NCBI RefSeq assembly: GCF_002257645.1
Contig: NZ_NQMO01000001.1
Coordinates: forward strand, 730,065-794,064
Length of the DNA: 64,000 nt
Source: Paenibacillus sp. XY044
Lineage (GTDB): Bacteria > Bacillota > Bacilli > Paenibacillales > Paenibacillaceae
Direction of reading: 5' to 3'
Shown: positions 35,280 to 43,977 of the stretch, in pieces
Layout: each line of letters opens with the position of its first letter
Position numbering within the stretch: the first letter of the stretch is position 1
Notes under the pieces: model-generated
The model's database searches: none
Seen by the model: only the letters and a program-made list of their open reading frames with translations
What the model was told of the DNA's origin: nothing
Translations under genes and position numbers: made by a program

Positions 35280-35492
35280 ATGGCAACGATTCGAGAGCTT
35301 CTGACCGAAGCGGATCTGCAGGAGGCCGAGCGCAGGAAGCTTCCCATACGCGTGTTTAAAGATGACCATTTGATCGATTCGGATACGCGGATTATCCGGT
35401 TCACTGACTCCACAGTGATCACCCAGTCCGGTGTGAGCGATGTGACGTACCACTCGCGCAAGGAATGCCAATTTTATGAGATCCGCAAATAA
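35280..35492 (+). CDS. Small hypothetical protein, 70 residues
   Basis: A short soluble protein starting MATIRELLTEADLQEAERRKLPIRVF, with a second half of likely beta strands (TRIIRFTDSTVITQSGVSDVTYHSR). No family recognised. An AAAGGAG site lies twelve bases upstream and a very strong terminator follows 17 bases after the stop, so the unit is well bounded and looks like a real single gene. Confidence 0.75.
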   Translation: MATIRELLTEADLQEAERRKLPIRVFKDDHLIDSDTRIIRFTDSTVITQSGVSDVTYHSRKECQFYEIRK

Positions 35493-35508
35493 ATCTGATT
35501 TCACTGCC

Positions 35509-35563
35509 GGTAAACGCCTAAGCAGAGCCGCCGTTGCTCTGCTTAGGCGTTTACCGTTTTTTT
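35509..35563 (+). terminator. Strong terminator, 19-base perfect stem
   Basis: Arms 35509-35527 and 35537-35555 pair perfectly around a nine-base loop and are followed by GTTTTTTT. Confidence 0.9.
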
Positions 35564-35718
35564 GGCATCAACTACCCATATACCGAAATATATATAGCCA
35601 TGCCGGAATTGGTATTATCTTTCATTTTCAAGCCGCTATAAGATGAGAGTACCGATGCAGGGTTTGACAGCAGGTTTTTGACCTGCGGAAATTGATGAAC
35701 ATGGGGAGAGATCAAACG

Positions 35719-36267
35719 ATGGAACAACCACTCTTGAATATTGGAATCATCCTTGGAAGCACAAGGGAAGGACGGGTTAGCCCGCAAGTGGGAACATGGC
35801 TCAAGGAACTGGCCGACCGGCGTGGAGATGCGCACTACCACTTGATCGATTTGGCGGATTACCCGCTGCCATTCTTCGGACATCCCGGCGGAGAAGACGC
35901 CATTCAAAACTGGGCCGCCGCCATCGGCCGCATGGACGGATTCGTGTTCGTCACCGCGGAATATAATCACAGCATTTCCGGCGTATTGAAAAATGCCATC
36001 GACCTGCTGCGGGATGAGTGGGGGAATAAAGCGGCAGGAATCGTGAGCTACGGATCTACCGGAGGCGCCCGGGCGGCCGAGCATCTGCGGGGCATTCTCG
36101 GGGAGCTGAACGTGGCGGACGTCCGCATTCATCCTACGCTGTCGCTCTTCACCGATTTCGAAAGCTTTAAAAACTTCCAACCGGCGGAACTGCATCACAC
36201 AAATGTCAACGGCATGCTTGATCAAGTGATTGCCTGGTCTACGGCTCTAAAGACAATTCGGGCATAA
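35719..36267 (+). CDS. NADPH-dependent FMN reductase family flavoprotein
   Basis: A flavodoxin-like oxidoreductase of 182 residues (quinone, azo-dye or FMN reductase type). The phosphate-binding loop is GIILGSTREGRVSPQ, and the FMN-contacting VFVTAEYNHSISGVLKNAID and GIVSYGSTGGARAAEHLR are typical. The ATG at 35719 lies ten bases after GGGGAG; an in-frame ATG at 35692 lacks a ribosome site. It is followed by a terminator. Physiological substrate is not deducible; such enzymes usually detoxify quinones. Confidence 0.9.
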   Translation: MEQPLLNIGIILGSTREGRVSPQVGTWLKELADRRGDAHYHLIDLADYPLPFFGHPGGEDAIQNWAAAIGRMDGFVFVTAEYNHSISGVLKNAIDLLRDEWGNKAAGIVSYGSTGGARAAEHLRGILGELNVADVRIHPTLSLFTDFESFKNFQPAELHHTNVNGMLDQVIAWSTALKTIRA

Positions 36268-36284
36268 TTTTAATGGATATCGTG

Positions 36285-36332
36285 AAAAACGCACGGAGGG
36301 AGCGCTTGAACGCTGCCTGAGTGCGTTTTTTG
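36285..36332 (+). terminator. Terminator after FMN reductase gene
   Basis: AAAAACGCAC pairs with GTGCGTTTTT, with an inner imperfect stem (AGCG/CGCT), and a T-run at the end. Confidence 0.75.
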
Positions 36333-36481
36333 CTGTGTAGCCAATGAATCGAAGAGCCGGCCCCCGCCATGCTCGCGGCGATTGGGGAGTATTTGATGCC
36401 GGAAACACGGCGGACGACTTGTTTGCGGACGGTTTACAGCTCATTCTGGGGAATCACGAACAGCCGAGCTGAAGAACAGGC

Positions 36482-37357
36482 TCACGGCGAATTCTTAATC
36501 AAATCGATAAAATCGCCGAGTGCCCGGGAAATCCACTTCTTCGGATGGGTCATCAGATGCAGGCTCAGCCTCAGATCGGGATGGCTAAACGGAAGGGGTG
36601 CGAGCAGCCCTCTCCCGATCTCATCGTTTACCGCCATCCGGGGCAAGAGGGAGATCCCTGAGCCCGCCATGACGCAGCGTTTGATAGCTTCGGGGTTTCC
36701 CAACTCCAAGCCGAGCCGGCAGGGGATTCCGTGCTGCTTCAGAAGCTTCTCCAGCATGACCCGGTAATTGCAGGTTTCCTCCGGCAGGATCCACTCGGCA
36801 TCGTACAAATCCTGAAGACGGATCATCCCAAGTTCCGCCAGCGGATGCTCCGGCCCTGCGATGAGAACAAGCGGTTCATCCCGGATCGTCTGCCAGTGAA
36901 GCGCCGGATCCTCCGGCTCATTATCGAGAATCAAGCCGATGTCCAAATCCCCCTCTTTGACCCGTTGGACGAGAAGGTCCTCACGATCCGTCCATAATCG
37001 GAAGGACAATCCTTCGTACTGCTTGCGCAGCTGCTGAATCAGGGGTGGAAGAAAGTAAGCGGCGAGGGAATCCATCGTGCCGACGGAGATCGTGCCGCCT
37101 CCCTCGGTCCGGAGCTTCTCCTTGGATTCATCGAATAAATCAAGCATTTGTACCGTGAGCTTTAGCAGCTCTTCCCCGGAGGAGGTCAGCCGGACCCCCT
37201 TGCCGTAGCGCTCGAACAGCTGCGTATCGTATGCTTTCTCAAGCTTCTGAATTTGCGCCGTTATACTGGACTGCGCATATCCCAGCTCCTCGGCGGCGCG
37301 GGTAAAGCTTTTGCGGTGCGCAACCTCGCGAAAGGTATGAAAGTACGTTAAGTCCAT
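36482..37357 (-). CDS. LysR-family transcriptional regulator
   Basis: A 291-residue regulator with the N-terminal winged HTH (FHTFREVAHRKSFTRAAEEL, then GYAQSSITAQIQKLEK, LFERYGKGVRLTSSGEELL) and a two-lobed effector domain with SVGTMDSLAAYFLPP and the GSGISLLPRMAV motif. It is divergent from a DapA-family gene across a 117-bp gap, the classic arrangement for LysR control of a neighbour. The effector is unknown. Confidence 0.92.
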   Translation of the reverse strand: MDLTYFHTFREVAHRKSFTRAAEELGYAQSSITAQIQKLEKAYDTQLFERYGKGVRLTSSGEELLKLTVQMLDLFDESKEKLRTEGGGTISVGTMDSLAAYFLPPLIQQLRKQYEGLSFRLWTDREDLLVQRVKEGDLDIGLILDNEPEDPALHWQTIRDEPLVLIAGPEHPLAELGMIRLQDLYDAEWILPEETCNYRVMLEKLLKQHGIPCRLGLELGNPEAIKRCVMAGSGISLLPRMAVNDEIGRGLLAPLPFSHPDLRLSLHLMTHPKKWISRALGDFIDLIKNSP

Positions 37358-37474
37358 ACTGCTTCATCTCCATAGTATCAATATTATCGATGATGCTCAT
37401 CAACTATTATAGATAACACTGATAATAATTCCTATGCTAAATTAAAGGCACAACCTATCGAGGAGGTCATCGAA
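37358..37474. promoter_or_regulatory. Divergent LysR/DapA control region
   Basis: The AT-rich gap holds GATGA, TGC, TCATC (37389-37401), a 5-3-5 palindrome, and a second symmetric stretch TTAT ... ATAA around 37417-37438. Either could be the LysR site. An AGGAGG ribosome site precedes the DapA-family start. Confidence 0.4.
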
Positions 37475-38380
37475 ATGATCGGAAGAGATGAGCTGCATGG
37501 CGTATTGGTTCCTGTGGTTACGCCATTTTTGCCTGGTGGAGAGCTTGATTTGGCATCTTACAACCAATACGCGGGAAAGCTGGCTGAGCATGATATTAAC
37601 GGCCTGATCATTAACGGAACGACAGGAGAAGCGCCGACACTGCGCTGGGAGGAAGTTGTAAGGCTCACTCAGTCCACGCAGCAGCTATTGCAAGAAAAGC
37701 AGCGAAGCATCCCGGTGATTATCGGAACGGGAACCAACGATACGTTGACGACCGTGCAGCGGACCGAGGAGGCTGCTGCCTTGGGGGCCGATGCCGTCCT
37801 CATCGTGGTTCCCTATTACAGCAAGCCGTCGCAGGAAGGAATCATAGAGCATTTTCGCCGGGTAACCGAAGTCGGGATACCGGTCATTGCTTATGAGATC
37901 CCCGCCCGTACCGGGGTTCGCCTAACGGTGCAGACGGCCAAAACCATTATGGATATGGACGGAGTGATCGGCATGAAAGACAGCTCCGATGGCCTGGAAC
38001 TGGTTACCGAGCTGACACGTCAAGATGCAGGGGCAGTGTTGTGTGGTGACGATCTGTATTATCATGCCAAACTTAGCCAAGGGGCGAGCGGGGGGATTCT
38101 GGCTTCGGCCAACTTGTACACGGAGATCTTCATTGAAGTCTACGATCTGGTGCGGAAGGGGAGAGTCATTGAAGGCAAACGATCCTTTGACCGTGTAGTC
38201 CCCCTCATCCGCAAGCTGTTTCAGGAGCCGAATCCTGCTCCGCTAAAATGGGTGCTGGCCAATCAGGGACTGATTGTTTCAGATCACCTTCGACTGCCGA
38301 TGACGCGTATTTCTCAGCAGCTTCAGGAAGAATTGGCCCAACTGCTGCCTGTCATCCAATCCGAGCTGGCGAAAAGGTAA
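37475..38380 (+). CDS. DapA-family aldolase (4-hydroxy-tetrahydrodipicolinate synthase or relative)
   Basis: A class I aldolase TIM barrel of 301 residues. Conserved elements are NGTTGEAPTL (the Thr pair), VPYYSKPSQ, Y140 and R145 in YEIPARTG, and the Schiff-base lysine K168 in GMKDSS. All residues needed for pyruvate condensation with aspartate semialdehyde are present, though the second residue after Tyr is Glu-Ile rather than the usual Asn-Val. The gene is alone with a LysR regulator and no other lysine genes, so it may be a paralogue for another keto-acid. A terminator follows. Confidence 0.87.
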   Translation: MIGRDELHGVLVPVVTPFLPGGELDLASYNQYAGKLAEHDINGLIINGTTGEAPTLRWEEVVRLTQSTQQLLQEKQRSIPVIIGTGTNDTLTTVQRTEEAAALGADAVLIVVPYYSKPSQEGIIEHFRRVTEVGIPVIAYEIPARTGVRLTVQTAKTIMDMDGVIGMKDSSDGLELVTELTRQDAGAVLCGDDLYYHAKLSQGASGGILASANLYTEIFIEVYDLVRKGRVIEGKRSFDRVVPLIRKLFQEPNPAPLKWVLANQGLIVSDHLRLPMTRISQQLQEELAQLLPVIQSELAKR

Positions 38381-38403
38381 AGCAGCGAACGTTAGCAGCA
38401 GGC

Positions 38404-38442
38404 GGCAGCCGTTCCCTCTGAGTGGGGAACGGCTGCCTTGCT
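38404..38442 (+). terminator. Terminator-like hairpin after DapA-family gene
   Basis: GGCAGCCGTTCCC pairs perfectly with GGGAACGGCTGCC around an eight-base loop. The T-run after it is poor (TTGCTTGCC), so termination may be partial. Confidence 0.6.
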
Positions 38443-38920
38443 TGCCTGCCTTCCTTCCAGTTCTCCGATTCCAGCCCAGACGCCAGTCTTTGCAGCGCAT
38501 AAAGCAGCCTTTCGGGTATTCAAAAGCATGCTTAGTTTCCGTACAATAAAGCTGGTCTTACACTTTCGGCCAACCGCTTCAGCAAGTCCACGGTTTGAGT
38601 CCGTTGGGCTCGACCGGTCTGCCTGAGCCAGTGCTCATCCGTTAAGTTACATCAGACGAGCATCTCAAGAGTGGAATTGCGAATCTGGAAAACTGGATAC
38701 AGAGCAGCCATGGTCATGGTATACTTTACCGGGTGGGCGAAGAATGGCGGTTGTGAGAAGTCGCCCCTGAGAGGCTTGAGCAGGTGAATAAACCTTCCTT
38801 CGGAGAGGCGGGCGTTTTGATCGCCTGGCAGCCCCTTCAAGCGAAGAAAACGCGGCGTAAGCTGCCCTAATTGCATCAGCCAAACGTACTTTCATTTCTT
38901 TCAGGATCCGGAGGAACGGT
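38443..38920 (+). promoter_or_regulatory. Long intergenic region with extended -10 promoter and ~190-base leader
   Basis: No gene is supported here. TG-G-TATACT (38717-38725) is a good extended -10, predicting a transcript start near 38732 and a leader of about 190 bases before the MFS ATG at 38921. The leader has several GC-rich complementary blocks (for example GGGCG with CGCCC, and GGCGGGCG with CGCC further on) but I recognise no riboswitch or T-box consensus. 38443-38716 shows nothing. Confidence 0.4.
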
Positions 38921-40171
38921 ATGTCACGACCCTTATTCCAGCGCTTAAAAGGAAACAGCAGGGGCTGTCTGGCCTTTGAGCCTTTTTTTCTCATTCCGTA
39001 CAGTATGGTAAGCACCTACGCGACGCTGTATATGTACGAGCTTGGCATCGCCGAAACCAATATCGGGTGGATCACCACCATCGGACTGGTCGTTCAAGTA
39101 TTCTCTTCGTTTATCAGCGGTTATTTGACCGACCGGATGGGCCGAAAATCAGCCATTCTGTATTTTGACCTGCTCAGCTGGAGTCTGGCGACGCTCCTGT
39201 GGGCGGTATCCCAAAATGTATGGTTCTTCCTCACGGCGGCGCTCGTGAACGGTTTTCAGCGCGTACCCCATACCGCGTTTTATTGTCTGATCGTCGAGGA
39301 TACGAAGCCCAAAGACCGGACTTATGTCTTCACGCTGCTGCAGATTATTAGCGTGATCGGGGGCCTGTTTGCTCCGCTTGGCGGACTGCTGGTGAACCAC
39401 TACGGCCTTGTGTCCGGCACGCGTATCATGTACGTGCTCGCGTTCCTGATGATGACGTTTCAGTTCGTGGGCCGGCATCTATCGACCCGCGAAACCGAAA
39501 TTGGCCTGAGAAAAATGCGGGAGACCCGCGATCTCGGGCTGAAGGAAAGCCTGATCGATTACGGCGGGGCGATCCGCGACATTTTAACGAGCAAGTCGCT
39601 GATGCTGATCTTTAGCGTCTACATCCTGTTCAACTTTCAGGCCACGTTGAAAACGACGTATCTGTCGCTGTACATGGCGGATTATTTGCATGTGGGCAGC
39701 GGGCTGATCTCTCTGTTCCCGGCCGTGTCCTCCGTCATCATGCTGCTGACTCTGTGGCTCCTGATGCCGAAAATTCCGGAGCAAGCGGCGAACCGCTCGA
39801 TGATGGCCGGTTTCATCCTATCGGTCGTCTCGAACGTCATGCTGGTGCTGTGGCCGACGTCCAACCTGGTATGGATCGGACTCAGCACGATTTTGGCAGC
39901 CGTAGGGCTGATGATCAGCTCACCCTATCTGGAGGCTGCCGTGCAGAATGCGATCGACGACGACAAAAGGGCCAAAGTGTTCTCTATGCTGTCCGTGCTT
40001 ATCCTGCTGCTCACATCTCCGGCAGGCATTATCGGCGGTTGGGCGTACAAGCTGGATCCGCGGATTCCCGTCTGGCTCGTATCGGCAGCGTTTGCCGGCG
40101 CCGTTCTCTTGATGATGCTGCATCAGCGGCGGCTCAAGAGCCACGAAACGGAGGCGGCTCTCCGGCAATGA
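38921..40171 (+). CDS. MFS transporter
   Basis: A twelve-helix major facilitator of 416 residues. The N-terminus is soluble and basic (SRPLFQRLKGNSRGC), then EPFFLIPYSMVSTYATLYM. The loop 2-3 motif GYLTDRMGRKSAI is canonical. Substrate group is not clear; it resembles the multidrug-type MFS_1 proteins of Bacilli. A strong GGAGG site lies before the ATG. Its transcript probably has an unusually long structured leader. A terminator follows at 40204. Confidence 0.85.
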   Translation: MSRPLFQRLKGNSRGCLAFEPFFLIPYSMVSTYATLYMYELGIAETNIGWITTIGLVVQVFSSFISGYLTDRMGRKSAILYFDLLSWSLATLLWAVSQNVWFFLTAALVNGFQRVPHTAFYCLIVEDTKPKDRTYVFTLLQIISVIGGLFAPLGGLLVNHYGLVSGTRIMYVLAFLMMTFQFVGRHLSTRETEIGLRKMRETRDLGLKESLIDYGGAIRDILTSKSLMLIFSVYILFNFQATLKTTYLSLYMADYLHVGSGLISLFPAVSSVIMLLTLWLLMPKIPEQAANRSMMAGFILSVVSNVMLVLWPTSNLVWIGLSTILAAVGLMISSPYLEAAVQNAIDDDKRAKVFSMLSVLILLLTSPAGIIGGWAYKLDPRIPVWLVSAAFAGAVLLMMLHQRRLKSHETEAALRQ

Positions 40172-40203
40172 GACGTTGGCCAGGCCGAAAAATAAAACAT
40201 AGC

Positions 40204-40245
40204 AAAGATCCCCCTGCCTCATGTTCGGCGAAGGGATCTTTTTTT
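40204..40245. terminator. Terminator after MFS gene
   Basis: AAAGATCCC pairs with GGGATCTTT across a 20-base loop region and is followed by TTTT. The flanking A-run could serve the convergent butanediol dehydrogenase gene too. Confidence 0.7.
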
Positions 40246-40291
40246 GATTGGCTATGAGAAGCACCTAATGTGCGATGATATTCGAAGTCGG

Positions 40292-41350
40292 TTATTTGGA
40301 CGGATGCGGCGACACCAAAATTTTGACTTGGCTTTTCTCATGAAGCAGAGCCTCGAAACCCTGCTCGACGATACCGCTTAAGGCAATGCGCTTGGTAACG
40401 AGCTTGTCGGCCGAGAAATAGCCCTGCTGCATCAGGCTGATCACGGCAGGGAAGACGTCGCGGTAGCCGATGATGCCGGCGATATTCCGCTCCTGCATGA
40501 CGATCTGATTCGGATGGATCGGGGCTTCCCGTTCGAAAATGCTGACGATCATGATTTGACCGCTGATTTTCGTCGATTGAATCGCTTGGGTTAAGACAAC
40601 CGGAACGCCTGTAACTTCATAGGCAACATCCGCGCCGCCTTCGGTCAGGCGATGGATTTCTTGGACGACGTCCACGTCGGCAGGGTTGAGCGCGATGGCT
40701 CCCAATTCCTGCGCCTTGCTCCGGCGCTCGGGGGATAATTCCACGGCGTAAATTTCCGCAGCTCCCGACGCTTTCAGCGCTTCGATGACAAGCAGGCCGA
40801 TCGGGCCTGCCCCAAATACGACAGCGCGGTCTCCCACCTTGAAAAGGCTGGAACGGACTGCGTACAGCGCTACGGCCGAGGGCTCGACCAGGGCTCCCTG
40901 CTCAAAGGAGACGCTATCCGGAATATGGTGAACCATATGCTCATCGGCCGCCACGTACTCAGAGAAGCCGCCTCCGCCGCCAGCGAGTCCCAGAAAGCCC
41001 ATCTTTTCGCAAAGGTTGTATTTTCCCTGCTTGCAGGCGTTACAATGGCCGCAGGCGAATACGGGCTCCACGACGACCCGGTCGCCGGCTTTGAAGCGGG
41101 TCACGCCTTCGCCGACTTCCTCGACCTGGCCGGAAAATTCATGCCCCATCACGACCGGAGCCTTCTCTCCGGTTAACGGATGAGGCGTTCCCTCCGGTAT
41201 GAAAATCGGCCCTGCGGCGTATTCATGCAGGTCGCTTCCGCAGATCCCGCACCATTCCACTTTGATTTTTACCTTACCTTTGAGGGCCGAAGGCTCCTCA
41301 ATCGTTTCCACACGCAAATCTTTCACGCCATGCCATCTCAATGCTTGCAT
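40292..41350 (-). CDS. bdhA: (R,R)-2,3-butanediol dehydrogenase, zinc MDR family
   Basis: NAD-dependent zinc alcohol dehydrogenase interconverting acetoin and 2,3-butanediol. Catalytic zinc ligands C37 and H70 (GHEFSGQ) and the structural zinc cysteines C100, C103, C106 and C114 are present, as is the cofactor loop GAGPIG. The 352 residues and the opening MQALRWHGVKDLRVE match Bacillus BdhA closely. GGGAGATGA precedes the ATG. A 16-bp palindrome upstream (41408-41423) is shared with the neighbouring LacI gene, suggesting that repressor controls it. Sorbitol or other polyol dehydrogenase is the alternative. Confidence 0.87.
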   Translation of the reverse strand: MQALRWHGVKDLRVETIEEPSALKGKVKIKVEWCGICGSDLHEYAAGPIFIPEGTPHPLTGEKAPVVMGHEFSGQVEEVGEGVTRFKAGDRVVVEPVFACGHCNACKQGKYNLCEKMGFLGLAGGGGGFSEYVAADEHMVHHIPDSVSFEQGALVEPSAVALYAVRSSLFKVGDRAVVFGAGPIGLLVIEALKASGAAEIYAVELSPERRSKAQELGAIALNPADVDVVQEIHRLTEGGADVAYEVTGVPVVLTQAIQSTKISGQIMIVSIFEREAPIHPNQIVMQERNIAGIIGYRDVFPAVISLMQQGYFSADKLVTKRIALSGIVEQGFEALLHEKSQVKILVSPHPSK

Positions 41351-41407
41351 GAATCCGTCATCTCCCTATCAGGCTGTAAATAATATGATGAGTGATATAT
41401 TGAAAAA

Positions 41408-41423
41408 TAGGAAACGTTTCCGA
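41408..41423. promoter_or_regulatory. LacI-type operator upstream of bdhA
   Basis: TAGGAAACGTTTCCGA is a LacI-type palindrome centred on CG (GGAAACGTTTCC is perfect). It lies about 60 bases before the bdhA start. It differs from the site before lacI by a single base. The flanking GG/CC differ from the TG/CA of a CcpA cre site. Confidence 0.7.
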
Positions 41424-41596
41424 TCCATATGATGTCACATCCTTTACCGTGTGTCAAATCATTTTTCAGGGGAAGCGGGAGCTTTTTCAAGCACGATATG
41501 GATGTGCTACATGCATATAAGCGTCTTGAGAATAGCTGGAATGATGAAGCACTGGCAATACATAAGGCACGGTGGAGGCATCGGTACGGCGGGGTA

Positions 41597-41653
41597 TGCT
41601 ATAATATAAACTAGAAATGAAAAAATTGTCTTTCGGATAGGAAACGATTCCGA
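41597..41653 (+). promoter_or_regulatory. lacI-family promoter and operator
   Basis: An extended -10, TG-C-TATAAT (41597-41605), is followed 33 bases on by TAGGAAACGATTCCGA (41638-41653), nearly identical to the bdhA operator. The position downstream of the start suits autorepression by roadblock. The rest of the 41351-41673 gap shows no gene. Confidence 0.7.
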
Positions 41654-41673
41654 ATTGAGAGGGATTAGATCGC

Positions 41674-42699
41674 ATGTCCAACAAGAAAAAGGTGACCATA
41701 GAGGACGTCGCCAAACAGGCGGGCGTCGGCATCGCCACGGTGTCCAGGGCGCTCAACAACAGCGGGGGGATCAGCGAAAAAACGAAGGCGAAAATCATGC
41801 AGGTAATCGATGAAATGGGCTTTGTCCCCAATACGTCGGCCCAAAGCCTGAAAATCCGCCAAACCCACCAGATCGCGCTTGCCGTGCCGGATATCCGCAA
41901 CGCGATCATCCCGGATATCGCCTGGTCGGTTGAGCAGGCGGCCAAGCAGCACGGATACCGGGTTGTGCAGATTAATACGCTCGGCAACGCCCGTCTGGAG
42001 CTGGAGACGCTGCGGGAGATCAAGAAGCTTCATGTGGACGGCCTCGTCCTGATGCCTCTGGCGTATCCTAAGCAGCTGGAAAGCCTGATCAACCAGGCCA
42101 GCATCCCGGTATCCGTCATCAATTACGGCAAGAAGCTCACCCCGGAGCTGAAGGCGGATATCGTGGGGCTCGCCCGCCAGGAAGGAAGGCTGGTCATGGA
42201 GCATCTGCTTCAGATCGGACGGACAAGGATCGCTTACGCAGGCGCGCCCAAAGACAAAATTGAGGAACGGTACCTGGCGTATGAACAATCGCTGAGGCAT
42301 GTCGATGCTTCGCTGGTTTATTTCGGGGAAGATTTTTCGTTTGAGACCGGGCGCCAGGCAGCCGACTATTTTTACAGCCTGAAGAATATGCCCGACGCGA
42401 TCTACGCTGTCAACGATATGGTGGCGATCGGGATCGTCAACCGCTTCAAGGAGCTTGGCATCCGGGTACCGGAGGATGTGGCGGTGGTCGGCATCGACAA
42501 CAACTTGTGGGCGACCGTCACGACCCCGCAAATCAGCTCGGTGTCCATCATGGGCAGCGAAGTCGGCCGGCTGGCGGCAGAGCTGCTTCTGAAGCGGATC
42601 GGGTCGCACAATCCGCCGGAGTATGAGCGGGTGGAGTTTGAGCCGCGGCTCATCGTGAGGGAATCCAGTGTTTCAATGACGCAGTATTCGAATAAATAA
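41674..42699 (+). CDS. LacI/GalR-family transcriptional regulator
   Basis: A 341-residue repressor. The N-terminal HTH and hinge (TIEDVAKQAGVGIATVSRAL, then NNSGGISEKTKAKIMQVIDE) are followed by a periplasmic-binding-protein-like effector domain with DGLVLMPLAYP, AVNDMVAIGIVNRFKELG and PEDVAVVGIDNN. Shared 16-bp operators before this gene and bdhA suggest that it controls both. GAGAGGGATTAGATC precedes the ATG. Its ligand is unknown; sugar-like effectors are the rule. Confidence 0.93.
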   Translation: MSNKKKVTIEDVAKQAGVGIATVSRALNNSGGISEKTKAKIMQVIDEMGFVPNTSAQSLKIRQTHQIALAVPDIRNAIIPDIAWSVEQAAKQHGYRVVQINTLGNARLELETLREIKKLHVDGLVLMPLAYPKQLESLINQASIPVSVINYGKKLTPELKADIVGLARQEGRLVMEHLLQIGRTRIAYAGAPKDKIEERYLAYEQSLRHVDASLVYFGEDFSFETGRQAADYFYSLKNMPDAIYAVNDMVAIGIVNRFKELGIRVPEDVAVVGIDNNLWATVTTPQISSVSIMGSEVGRLAAELLLKRIGSHNPPEYERVEFEPRLIVRESSVSMTQYSNK

Positions 42700-42740
42700 C
42701 AAGGGAAATGCTTCAGCACATAGGGGAAGGGGACAAAATC

Positions 42741-43802
42741 ATGAACGAAGAAATCGGCGCACCGGGTTGGGATGCCATCGACCAGGAACTTGAGAGATTA
42801 TATGGCGGTCAGGAGCCGAAGCATTACGGAACGCTCATTTCGTATGCGCTCGGCGGCCAGGATCCGCTCGACGGGATCAGTGCCTACAAGGCGGAGTCGC
42901 CGATCCCGCATTGGCATTTCGTAACGTACGGTTTCTCGGAATTATATGCAAAAGAGTCGGAGGACAACGAGGTCAGCGGATTTGGCTTTGAACTGACATT
43001 TCGGCTGCAGCGGGATGCCGACGAGAAGGAACCGCCGGCGTGGGCATTGAACCTTCTGCAAAATATGGGCAGATACGTCTTCGGCAGCGGGAATGTGTTC
43101 CGCGCGGGCGATTACCTGGATGCGAACGGGCCGATTTGCCTCGGGGCCGACACGCAGCTGACGGCCTTGGCTTTTGTTGAAGATCCGGAGCTGCCCGCGA
43201 TCCAGACGCCGAATGGCCAGGTCGAATTTCTGGAAATGACCGGCATTACGGGAGATGAGCTTGAAGCTATGCAAACCTGGAATACGCTCGGCGTTCTCGC
43301 GGCTGCCGAGGAGCATATTCCCGATTACATAACGGATTTAACCCGCAGTTCCCTGCTGCGTATTCCACCCGTGGCGGAGAAAATCCGGCAGGGCGCTGAA
43401 GCGGAAGGATCCAGCACCGGATTTTTGTTCGTGGATCAGCTGGCCTGGGAACCGGGAAAGAGCGGATGGTTCAGCAAGTCGTCTTCCGTCGTGAAAATGG
43501 GAGCCAAGCAGGCCGGAATTATTGCCAAGCTGCTGCTTGGCCGGATATTGAAGGGCCGCTCGCTCACGCTCGTCGGGCCGGGCACCCGCGTCGTCTTTGA
43601 GCCTGGACAGAAGCCGGATTTGAAAGCCGAAGGAGACGAGGTACGAATTGCCCTGAACGATCAAGCCGCGTCCGAGCTGAGCCGTTCGTTGGCCCCGAAA
43701 GAAAGCGTCGTTCCGCTGCCTGCCGTGAAGGGAGCCGCCATCCAGATCGTGAAGACGCAGATCAAGGACAGCGAAGGCAATGTGGTCAAAGTCATCGGTT
43801 AA
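42741..43802 (+). CDS. Suppressor-of-fused (SUFU) domain protein
   Basis: A 353-residue cytoplasmic protein. The SUFU domain (about residues 10-185) shows the landmark pattern IDQELERLYGGQEPKHYGTL, IPHWHFVTYGFSELY, SGFGFELTFRLQ, WALNLLQNMGRYVF and GDYLDANGPI. In bacteria this family is best known as immunity proteins of polymorphic toxin systems and also occurs as orphans. The C-terminal half (about 190-353), with SGWFSKSSSVVKMGAKQAG and AIQIVKTQIKDSEG, is an extension I do not recognise. ATG 42741 follows GGGGAAGGGG. It lies 41 bases after the LacI gene, possibly read through, and before a large unknown protein. No toxin gene is visible. Confidence 0.85.
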   Translation: MNEEIGAPGWDAIDQELERLYGGQEPKHYGTLISYALGGQDPLDGISAYKAESPIPHWHFVTYGFSELYAKESEDNEVSGFGFELTFRLQRDADEKEPPAWALNLLQNMGRYVFGSGNVFRAGDYLDANGPICLGADTQLTALAFVEDPELPAIQTPNGQVEFLEMTGITGDELEAMQTWNTLGVLAAAEEHIPDYITDLTRSSLLRIPPVAEKIRQGAEAEGSSTGFLFVDQLAWEPGKSGWFSKSSSVVKMGAKQAGIIAKLLLGRILKGRSLTLVGPGTRVVFEPGQKPDLKAEGDEVRIALNDQAASELSRSLAPKESVVPLPAVKGAAIQIVKTQIKDSEGNVVKVIG

Positions 43803-43977
43803 GCAGGACCCCGCCTGCGCGGGGCTTGTTTATAATATTAGAAAGTATAAACTCCAGAGCGATTGCTTCCTAATATTGCAAGAAAAATTACCTTTAGACG
43901 CGGTCTGTCTTCTTTGAAAGTACGTCGATAGACGTTTTTCTTATGGCATGGCTTAAGATATTCGGGAGGGGAAACGA

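Noticed and set aside
38443..38900. Open frames on both strands in the 540-base gap (for example 38438-38626 and 38665-39015)
   Set aside because: No ribosome sites, no recognisable sequence, and codon pattern like out-of-frame GC-rich DNA.
38732..38920. TPP, glycine, T-box or cobalamin riboswitch in the MFS leader
   Set aside because: Short fragments such as CTGAGAGG look tempting, but the required partner blocks are absent.
41408..41423. CcpA catabolite-responsive element
   Set aside because: Central AACGTT is similar, but the flanks are GG/CC, not TG/CA, and an almost identical site precedes the adjacent LacI gene, which is the better binder.
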